Part shown: positions 40,342 to 46,439 of the stretch, one piece after another | How the letters are laid out: each line of letters starts with the position of its first letter | Numbering within the stretch: position 1 is the stretch's first letter | Assembly: GCA_011050655.1 (NCBI GenBank) | Contig: DRFG01000277.1 | Location: forward strand, 1 to 46,439 | Reading direction: 5' to 3' | Length of the DNA stretch: 46,439 bases | Source: Roseobacter sp. | GTDB lineage: Bacteria; Pseudomonadota; Alphaproteobacteria; Rhodobacterales; Rhodobacteraceae | Translations under genes and position numbers: made by a program | The notes under the pieces: model-generated | What the model was told of the DNA's origin: nothing | The model's input: the letters and a program-made list of their open reading frames with translations, nothing else | Database searches by the model: none

Positions 40342-41108
40342 ATATAGAGCCAACCTGCGCTGTTCTTACCACACGCATCGGCTCAACGATTAAAGCCTGT
40401 ATTTCACTACCCAAGACCGCGATTAAAAGCCCGAGGGCCGCCCGCTAAATCTGCGGGTAAATCGGTATCTAAGACATCCTTGCGATTGGGATTGTCTGAG
40501 GGAGAAATGCGGGTGACGGCGTTGGACGGGCGCATCGATATACAGTTCCCGCGGGATTTTTCGGCCCTTAGCAAGCAGCGCTTGCAGAGGGGAATCGAAG
40601 CCTTTCTGGAGGCGTTGGAGGAAAAATAATAATGCAAAAAGGGGCAGGGGGCTGAATTACCGTCAGCATAGGTCTTGAACACACGCCGACCTTCTAGGGA
40701 TGACATAACGTATGGTGGCGAAGGTACCGGATGTTATCTTGTAGCGCCACCAGATGGTGACGTCATGGAGATGGGGCCAGTTCAGCCGATTCGTGGGTTT
40801 TTCCGAGGAAAACCAAGATATGTGCGGAGTTGTCCACGCGGCTTTCCACGCCTGAAGTGACGCCACGGCACTTGAGACCGGTTTTGCAACGGCCTAGCTA
40901 TTAAATTCTGACTGCCAAAACCTCGATTCTGATGTTAAAAATAAGGCTAAGCTACTGAATTACTTGAGTGGATTGTGTCGGACACTAAGATTACAACGTT
41001 CGAGGTGCTTGCCAATCAGATCGAAATAGTTAGGATGCCACGTTAGATCGCCAGCACACTCCGGATTTGAGATAATATGCCCTAGCGATCACTCTGGGAG
41101 GAGAAAAT
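40342..41108. other. mostly non-coding region with a coding remnant
   Basis: About 770 bases between the peptidase and the TRAP operon. A possible parB-like 3' remnant occupies part of 40507-40629. From 40690 to 41000 short frames on both strands show no family resemblance. GTTGTCCACGCGG and GCTTTCCACGCCT at about 40829-40854 are near-repeats. The right end carries the TRAP promoter region, with a possible -10 TAATAT near 41072. Confidence 0.4.
40507..40629 (+). pseudogene. short coding-like frame, possible ParB C-terminal remnant
   Basis: The frame open from 40348 to a TAA at 40629 has one ATG at 40507 and ends MRVTALDGRIDIQFPRDF then SALSKQRLQRGIEAFLEALE. The pattern of two short strands followed by an amphipathic helix resembles the C-terminal dimer region of ParB/Spo0J proteins. 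It could be a small gene or the 3' end of a lost one. No ribosome-binding site is clear. Confidence 0.3.
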
Positions 41109-42239
41109 ATGAAAGATACGAAGAACCTGAACCGGCGTTCGTTTATGACGAAATCCGTTGTTGCAGGCGGTGCCGCCACCGGCGCTATGCTGGCAGCTCC
41201 GGCCGTTCTCGCGCAAGCGCCACTTGTGATCAAAATGCAGACATCTTGGAATGATGCCAACATCTGGCAGGATTTTGCTCGTGATTATGCAACCCGTGTC
41301 GAAGAGATGTCGGGTGGACGCGTAAAAGTTGATGTGCTGCCAGCTGGCGCAGTTGTTGCTGCGTTCCAAGTGCTTGACGCCGTGAATGATGGCCTGATTG
41401 ACGCTGCGCACTCTGTGCCAGTTTACTGGTACGGCAAGAACAAGGCCGCGTCGCTGTTCGGCACCGGCCCGGTTTTCGGCGGTTCTGCCACTACGATGCT
41501 GTCATGGTTCTATCAGGGCGGTGGCCAAGCGCTTTATAACGAACTGACCCAAGATATCATGGGTCTGGATGTCGTCGGGTACATGGGCTTCCCGATGTTC
41601 GCGCAACCTTTCGGTTGGTTCAAGCAAGAGGTAAACACTGTCGCCGATCTCCAGGGTTTCAAGTACCGCACAGTGGGCCTGGCCGCCGACTTGATGGCCA
41701 AGCTTGGTATGTCGGTTGCTCAGCTGCCCGGTGGTGAAATCGTGCCTGCGATGGAACGTGGCGTGATTGATGCGTTCGAATTTAACAACCCGTCATCGGA
41801 CAAGGACTTTGGTGCTCAGGACGTCGCAAAGAACTACTACCTGTCTTCGTATCACCAGGCGTCAGAAAGCTTTGAATTCCTGTTCTCGAAAGCATTCCTT
41901 GAGGATCTGGATCCAGACATTCAGGCGATCCTGAAGTATGGTGTCGAAGCTGCATCAACAGCGAACACGGCCAAGGCGATGGACCGTTATTCTGCGGATC
42001 TACAATTCTTGCAAAATGACGCTGGCGTTACAGTGCGTCGCACATCCAAAGAGATTCTGGATGCACAGCTAAAGGCATGGGACGAACTGATCCCTGAGCT
42101 GGAAGCGGATCCTTTCATGAAGAAATGTCTTGATAGTCAGCGCGACTGGGTAAGCCGCGTTTCGTACTACGAGTTGATGAACGCACCTGACTACGGCCTA
42201 GCGTACGAGCATTACTTCCCCGGCAAAATCAAACTCTGA
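41109..42239 (+). CDS. dctP: TRAP transporter substrate-binding protein (TakP/DctP type)
   Basis: A 376-residue periplasmic protein with a TAT signal (NRRSFMTKSVVAGGAATG, ending VLAQ). DctP fold: GGRVKVDVLPAGAVVAAFQV, and the carboxylate-binding Arg187 in GFKYRTVGLA, with EFNNPSSDKDFG as in the TakP (2-oxoacid) and mannitol/chloroaromatic branch. It binds an organic acid and hands it to DctQM. GGAGGAG lies 7 bases before the ATG. A hairpin separates it from dctQ. Confidence 0.92.
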   Translation: MKDTKNLNRRSFMTKSVVAGGAATGAMLAAPAVLAQAPLVIKMQTSWNDANIWQDFARDYATRVEEMSGGRVKVDVLPAGAVVAAFQVLDAVNDGLIDAAHSVPVYWYGKNKAASLFGTGPVFGGSATTMLSWFYQGGGQALYNELTQDIMGLDVVGYMGFPMFAQPFGWFKQEVNTVADLQGFKYRTVGLAADLMAKLGMSVAQLPGGEIVPAMERGVIDAFEFNNPSSDKDFGAQDVAKNYYLSSYHQASESFEFLFSKAFLEDLDPDIQAILKYGVEAASTANTAKAMDRYSADLQFLQNDAGVTVRRTSKEILDAQLKAWDELIPELEADPFMKKCLDSQRDWVSRVSYYELMNAPDYGLAYEHYFPGKIKL

Positions 42240-42264
42240 ACGTGTAGATCAGAGAATTAAACAG

Positions 42265-42289
42265 GCCCCGGCACCCAGCGTGCCGGGGC
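42265..42289 (+). terminator. hairpin between dctP and dctQ
   Basis: Perfect 10-bp stem GCCCCGGCAC (42265-42274) / GTGCCGGGGC (42280-42289), 5-base loop, followed by TTCTAT. Such hairpins behind a binding-protein gene allow excess of it over the membrane parts. Confidence 0.75.
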
Positions 42290-42313
42290 TTCTATGCGAG
42301 GCATGGGGTTAAT

Positions 42314-42898
42314 ATGGTATCATTTATACGGTTCGCGGATAATCTTTCCGCGTGGTTCGGCAAGTCATTTGCCTGGCTCATTTTGTTAATGTCGATCGGC
42401 ACAGGGTACGAGGTTTTCGTCCGATATGTGATGAACAACCCAACCGCATGGGCACTTGATGTTTCGTTTATCATGTACGGCACGTTGTTCATGATGGGCG
42501 GGGCTTATACGCTTTCTCGGGGGGGGCACGTGCGGGGCGATTTCATCTATCGTCTTTTGCAGCCCAAAACACAGGGTAAGATAGATATTGTCTTGTATCT
42601 GGTGTTCTTTTTTCCCGGCGTGACGGCCTTGATCGTTTCCGGCTGGAAGTATGCAGTCAGATCTTGGCAATACGGCGAAGTATCGGTCAACAGCCCAGCT
42701 GGAGTGCCAATTTACCAGTTCAAGGCGGTGATCGTCGCCGCAGGTATTTTGCTTTTCATTCAGGGCATCGCGCAGGTGTGCCGCTGCATAATTGCGATCA
42801 AACACAACTATTGGATTGAAGCTGACGAGGATGTCTTCGAAACCGAAGATCTTTTGATGCAAGAAGCAAACAAGGCCGAGAAAGACCATATCACATGA
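42314..42898 (+). CDS. dctQ: TRAP transporter small permease
   Basis: A 194-residue four-helix protein with family features: WLILLMSIGTGYEVFVRYVMN, ALDVSFIMYGTLFMMGGAYTL and GHVRGDFIYR. The charged C-terminus (DEDVFETEDLLMQEANKAEK) is cytoplasmic. DctQ pairs with DctM in sodium-driven uptake. It overlaps dctM by ATGA (42895-42898). Confidence 0.9.
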   Translation: MVSFIRFADNLSAWFGKSFAWLILLMSIGTGYEVFVRYVMNNPTAWALDVSFIMYGTLFMMGGAYTLSRGGHVRGDFIYRLLQPKTQGKIDIVLYLVFFFPGVTALIVSGWKYAVRSWQYGEVSVNSPAGVPIYQFKAVIVAAGILLFIQGIAQVCRCIIAIKHNYWIEADEDVFETEDLLMQEANKAEKDHIT

Positions 42899-44313
42899 CC
42901 GATCCGCAAATTGCCCTGATGATGTTGGGGCTGTTCATCATTTTCGTATTCCTCGGCTTTCCAATCGCATTCACGCTCATGGCTATGGGTATCGGCTTTG
43001 GTTATTATGCCTATTTCGACGCCAACCGGATGTGGCGTGCCTTTGACCGACTGGATGAAACAGCGGGGCAGTGGGACCAATGGTCCACCTGGTTCGAGGG
43101 GTTCTATAACAACCGAATATTCGATTTATTTGTGAACCAGACCTTTACGGTCATGTCGAACGAAGTGCTTACCGCCGTACCGTTGTTCTTGTTCATGGGC
43201 TACATCGTGGAGCGGTCCAATATTGTTGACCGCTTGTTTACGACCCTCAATGTAGCATCCAAGAACGTACCTGGGTCTATGGGTGTCGCGGCGCTGATCA
43301 CCTGCGCGTTATTTGCGACAGCCACGGGTATCGTTGGTGCGGTTGTGACGCTGATGGGGTTGCTTGCTTTGCCTGCAATGCTCAAGGCGCGGTATGACCC
43401 GTCTTTCGCGGCCGGGATCATCTGTGCCGGCGGTACCTTGGGGATCCTGATCCCGCCGTCGATCATGCTGATCGTCTATGCCGCAGCCACCAACGTGTCG
43501 ATCGTTCGGCTGTATGCAGCGGCCTTGTTGCCGGGTCTCACTCTGGTGGGCTTGTATCTTGTCTACATTATTGGCCGCTCTATTCTTCAACCGTCATCGG
43601 CACCGCGTCCTACTGCTGAAGAAGTGCCCGATATGCCGATGGGTAAACTGCTTTGGATGATCATCACTTCATTCGTGCCGTTGGCGTTCCTGATCTTTGC
43701 GGTACTCGGTTCAATCCTGTTTGGCCTCGCCACACCGACCGAGGCGGCTTCAATCGGCGCGTTGGGCGGAATCTTCCTTGCATTTATCTACAGGGCGATG
43801 ACGTGGCAGCGGATGCGCGAAAGCGTTTATCTGACGCTGCGGACGACGGCGATGGTATGCTGGCTGTTTGTGGGTTCTTACACGTTCTCGGCAGTGTTCT
43901 CGTACTTAGGCGGCGAACAAGTGATTTCCGAATTCGTGCAGTCCATGAATCTGACCCCGATCCAATTCCTGATCATGGCGCAGATTATCATCTTTTTACT
44001 GGGCTGGCCGCTGGAATGGTCTGAAATTATCATCATCTTCGTGCCGATCTTCCTTCCGCTTTTGGCAGTCTTTGACATTGATCCGCTGTTCTTTGGCATC
44101 CTGGTCGCCTTGAACCTGCAAACCAGTTTCTTGACCCCGCCTATGGCCATGTCAGCGTACTATCTCAAAGGAATTGCGCCCCCTGAACTACAGTTGACGC
44201 AGATATTCAAAGGTGTGATGCCGTTTTTGTTCTGCGTTATTCTGTCGATGGTGTTGATGTATGTCTTCCCGTCAATCGTGTTCTATTTGCCGGATCTGTT
44301 CTATGGGCGCTGA
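42895..44313 (+). CDS. dctM: TRAP transporter large permease
   Basis: A 472-residue protein with about 12-13 helices. DctM hallmarks: GFPIAFTLMAMGIGFGYYA, PLFLFMGYIVERS, GGTLGILIPPSIMLIVYAAAT and FGLATPTEAASIGALGG. It forms the substrate and Na+ path. The insert FDANRMWRAFDRLDETAGQWD after helix 2 is typical of the TakPQM-like branch. Coupled to dctQ by ATGA and overlapped by the amidase start. Confidence 0.93.
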   Translation: MTDPQIALMMLGLFIIFVFLGFPIAFTLMAMGIGFGYYAYFDANRMWRAFDRLDETAGQWDQWSTWFEGFYNNRIFDLFVNQTFTVMSNEVLTAVPLFLFMGYIVERSNIVDRLFTTLNVASKNVPGSMGVAALITCALFATATGIVGAVVTLMGLLALPAMLKARYDPSFAAGIICAGGTLGILIPPSIMLIVYAAATNVSIVRLYAAALLPGLTLVGLYLVYIIGRSILQPSSAPRPTAEEVPDMPMGKLLWMIITSFVPLAFLIFAVLGSILFGLATPTEAASIGALGGIFLAFIYRAMTWQRMRESVYLTLRTTAMVCWLFVGSYTFSAVFSYLGGEQVISEFVQSMNLTPIQFLIMAQIIIFLLGWPLEWSEIIIIFVPIFLPLLAVFDIDPLFFGILVALNLQTSFLTPPMAMSAYYLKGIAPPELQLTQIFKGVMPFLFCVILSMVLMYVFPSIVFYLPDLFYGR

Positions 44314-45664
44314 TGCCAAACAGTCCGATGCGTGGGTCGCGCAACCCAGTGTCACTTTGTTGCGCGACCGATTGGCGACCGGCGCTCTAGGTGCGCTGGA
44401 GCTGGTCGACAGCTATATAGCACGTATCGAGGCGCGCGAACCCGAAGTAGGGGCGTGGGCCTGGTTTGACCCGGAGTTTGCACGGGCGCAAGCTAGGACG
44501 CTGGATGGGTACCGGCGGGCAGGGCGGCCTTTGGGGCGTCTGCACGGACTGCCGGTTGGATTGAAGGACATCATCGACACTGCGCGCATACCGACCGAAA
44601 ATGGGTGTGCGCACGATAAAGGGCGGGTGCCGTTGCACGATGCCTATGTGGTCGAGCGTCTCAAAAAGGAAGGCGCGATCATCATGGGCAAGACGGTGAC
44701 CACCGAACTTGCTTATATGCATCCGGGTAAAACAGCAAATCCGCACAACCTTGCCCACACACCTGGCGGTTCATCGCAAGGTTCGGCCGCAGCGGTTGCC
44801 GATGGTATGGTGCCATTGGCGATTGGCACTCAGACCGGTGGATCGGTTATTCGACCTGCGTCTTTTTGCGGGGTCACAGGATATAAACCGACATTCGGGG
44901 CGATCCCGCGCCGCGGGGTGCTAACGCAGTCGCCGACATTGGACACGGTAGGTGTATTTGCCAGTGATCCGGCCGGTGCTGCACTGCTTGCCGAAGTGCT
45001 GTTTGGCCATGACGCGGATGACCCAGCTACTGCTTTGCAACCTGCGCCCGCGCTTCACGCGACGGCAGTATCCACTCCGCCGATAGCCCCCGTATTTGGC
45101 TTCGTACGTCCGCCCGGTTGGGAAAATGCTGACCCGCAAATGCGTGATGCATTTGACGAGCTGGTCGAGGCCCTGGGTGATCAGGCTTTCGAGATGCCTT
45201 TGCCAGCGATATTCGAACACGCGTCAGAGCAACGAAAACTGATTAACCTCGCGGAAATATCCTATCACTACTACCCCTATTGGCGCGATGCGACCGATCT
45301 GTTGGGACCAGTTACACGCGAAGCGATTGAACAGGGTAACAAGGTTCCCGCGCGGGATTATCTTTCGGCAAAGGATATGCCGAAACTTTTAAACGCTGCT
45401 TTGGAAGAACTGTTAACCCGCTGTGATGTGCTGTTGTGCCCCGCGACTTTAGGCCCTGCCCCCAAGGGGTTAGACACGACCGGGGACCCGATTTTTAACG
45501 GCATTTGGACATTCTGTGGGACACCTTGCGTCAGCGTACCGCTGCTGACGTCGCTTGAGGGGTTGCCAATGGGGGTCCAGCTTGTCGCTGCGCGTGACAA
45601 TGATGCGCGCCTAATGCGTACAGCACAGTGGCTTTTCAACTGGGCCGATGGTACGTCACAATGA
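44303..45664 (+). CDS. amidase-signature hydrolase
   Basis: From the ATG at 44303 it has 453 residues and overlaps dctM by 11 bases. The Ser-cisSer-Lys triad is visible: Lys88 in GLPVGLKDIID, Ser157 in TPGGSSQGSAAAVA and Ser181 in TQTGGSVIRPASFCG. Amidase-signature enzymes hydrolyse amides, often to ammonia and an acid. Overlap with the transporter suggests that the imported substrate, or its product, is processed by it. Substrate unknown. Confidence 0.88.
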   Translation: MGADAKQSDAWVAQPSVTLLRDRLATGALGALELVDSYIARIEAREPEVGAWAWFDPEFARAQARTLDGYRRAGRPLGRLHGLPVGLKDIIDTARIPTENGCAHDKGRVPLHDAYVVERLKKEGAIIMGKTVTTELAYMHPGKTANPHNLAHTPGGSSQGSAAAVADGMVPLAIGTQTGGSVIRPASFCGVTGYKPTFGAIPRRGVLTQSPTLDTVGVFASDPAGAALLAEVLFGHDADDPATALQPAPALHATAVSTPPIAPVFGFVRPPGWENADPQMRDAFDELVEALGDQAFEMPLPAIFEHASEQRKLINLAEISYHYYPYWRDATDLLGPVTREAIEQGNKVPARDYLSAKDMPKLLNAALEELLTRCDVLLCPATLGPAPKGLDTTGDPIFNGIWTFCGTPCVSVPLLTSLEGLPMGVQLVAARDNDARLMRTAQWLFNWADGTSQ

Positions 45665-45677
45665 GGAATAACAAATT

Positions 45678-45839
45678 ATGAACCGGCTGCTCGCGCTTCT
45701 TGCATTTATCACGATTGCAACTTTTCTGCTGATACTGGCGTTCAAGGTGCCAAGCCCTGACTTGGTTATCATGATTCTCGTCACGCTTGGCTTCGTCGCC
45801 TATGATCTAGCCACTTCCAGCGGGAAAAAGGGTGATTAA
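45678..45839 (+). CDS. 53-residue two-helix membrane protein
   Basis: A small frame starting ATG at 45678 with GAGGAATA upstream, 13 bases after the amidase stop. Two hydrophobic segments (LLALLAFITIATFLLILAF and LVIMILVTLGFVAYDLA) and a basic tail SGKKGD. Such small proteins follow TRAP-amidase operons in related genomes from recall. Function unknown. Confidence 0.7.
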   Translation: MNRLLALLAFITIATFLLILAFKVPSPDLVIMILVTLGFVAYDLATSSGKKGD

Positions 45840-45863
45840 GCCTTAAAACCAGGTAAGGGCCGT

Positions 45864-45898
45864 GGCGCGGGGGCGATGTATGAGAGTGCCTCCGCGCC
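45864..45898. terminator. terminator between the TRAP operon and the muramidase gene
   Basis: Stem GGCGCGGGGG (45864-45873) / CCTCCGCGCC (45889-45898), ten pairs with one G-T, 15-base loop. It lies between convergent stops at 45839 and 45901. The rightward side is followed by GGTCACCCTCGTTTTG, a short T-run. Confidence 0.65.
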
Positions 45899-45900
45899 GG

Positions 45901-46439
45901 TCACCCTCGTTTTGTGGGGAAAATCTTTTTCATGATGGCATCGAATCTATCCCAACTGATTACTGCCCGGTTGCCCGCATAGCCATGATAGTGGGAACGG
46001 CCAGTCGCTGTTGGAAACCCCGCCCATATTTTTGCCAGATTAGTCATGAAACGGTGGCGGCTGATTTTGCCCTGCATAAAACTACTGAAACCGGCGTCTT
46101 CCAACAGGATGTCTGCCAATGCATCTTGCACGCCTGTGGTGAATTTATGGCTCTCGCTTAGACCGGCCTGGATGACCAAACTTTGCAGCGTCGATGGAAT
46201 GAACTGATAACGGCCGATAGCATGAGGTTGATTGGGTGTTTGGTTTATCCACGCATAAATTTCTCCGATCGTCATTTGCGTGGGCTGTTTGTGAGGCAGC
46301 TTTTTCGCCCCGAGCTGGATCGCATCATAGCCTTTATGGCCGGCCTCTGCCCACGCGATCAAGTGCTTCAGGTGGGTAGTGGAACCCGTCCCTTCCTGTA
46401 TTTTGAATGACCGTTCCTTTACTTGTACAAGCTGGGTAT
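45901..46439 (-). CDS. muramidase-like glycoside hydrolase, 5' end outside the window
   Basis: The frame is open from the TCA-complement stop at 45901 to the window edge (at least 179 codons), so the gene starts beyond 46439; a TTG at 46362 is an internal codon. Lysozyme-like features: LIAWAEAGHKGYDAI with the likely catalytic Glu, and HAIGRYQFIPSTLQSLV as in phage-type muramidases. The C-terminal part (ISRHRFMTNLAKIWAG, GYAGNRAVISW) fits that family. It would cleave peptidoglycan; a signal peptide cannot be judged. Confidence 0.75.
   Translation of the reverse strand, partial: TQLVQVKERSFKIQEGTGSTTHLKHLIAWAEAGHKGYDAIQLGAKKLPHKQPTQMTIGEIYAWINQTPNQPHAIGRYQFIPSTLQSLVIQAGLSESHKFTTGVQDALADILLEDAGFSSFMQGKISRHRFMTNLAKIWAGFPTATGRSHYHGYAGNRAVISWDRFDAIMKKIFPTKRG

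Noticed and set aside
40663-40866. Opposite short frames between the peptidase and TRAP genes, considered as transposase pieces
   Set aside because: Neither strand shows a DDE or helix-turn-helix pattern and no terminal repeats flank them.
1-46439. CRISPR arrays, rRNA and tRNA genes
   Set aside because: No regularly spaced repeats and no recognisable rRNA or tRNA sequence were seen on either strand by eye.

Overview
The window looks like part of a RepABC-type plasmid of a marine alphaproteobacterium, most likely the Roseobacter group of the Rhodobacteraceae. The evidence is a repA-repB-repC operon with parS-like palindromes, a Rhodobacter-type porin, TAT-exported TRAP binding protein and multicopper oxidase, and gene families typical of that clade. 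The species cannot be named from the sequence alone.

Layout. (1) 1-18000 is a metal (mainly copper) handling and periplasmic redox island, almost all on the minus strand: a HupE/UreJ-like membrane protein with a membrane-anchored partner, a CopZ-like chaperone behind a MerR-type promoter, cytochromes c, two cupredoxins (one followed by a CusF domain across an amber codon), a stand-alone ABC transmembrane domain, several small exported proteins, an L,D-transpeptidase, a porin, CcdA, SCO, a Met-rich protein, two TlpA/CcmG-type thioredoxins, DUF411, a multicopper oxidase, an SDR-like protein and cytochrome b561. (2) 18000-18930 is a decayed stretch with a 188-bp inverted-repeat element, a DnaA-box match and operator-like repeats. 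(3) 18934-22418 is repABC. (4) 22419-23695 is decayed, with what looks like a broken large parB-like gene. (5) 23696-25628 is mntR and mntH. (6) 25837-40341 is a nearly complete type II secretion system: GHICD leftward, LMEF rightward, N leftward, a LppC/LpoA-like lipoprotein plus J and K rightward, then a DUF4331 protein and a small lipoprotein leftward, then a short prepilin peptidase. (7) 40342-41108 is mostly non-coding. (8) 41109-45839 is a TRAP transporter operon (dctP, dctQ, dctM) joined to an amidase and a 53-residue membrane protein. (9) A muramidase-like gene runs off the right edge.

How it works together. The copper part combines cytosolic binding (CopZ), periplasmic binding (cupredoxins, CusF, Met-rich protein), oxidation (multicopper oxidase) and thiol/heme/copper-site assembly (CcdA, TlpA, CcmG-like, SCO). 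Most cistrons overlap by ATGA, so they are translationally coupled. The type II system has no gspA, gspB or gspS. It encloses an exported DUF4331 protein and a lipoprotein, which are the obvious candidates for its cargo. The TRAP system and amidase suggest uptake and hydrolysis of an amide or a related acid.

Most unusual points: the amber codon between cupredoxin and CusF domains with no usable internal start; the DUF4331-lipoprotein pair and the LppC-like lipoprotein inside the secretion locus; parS-like palindromes in and just after repC; an ABC transmembrane domain without an ATPase; and an SDR that has lost its catalytic Ser and NNAG motifs.
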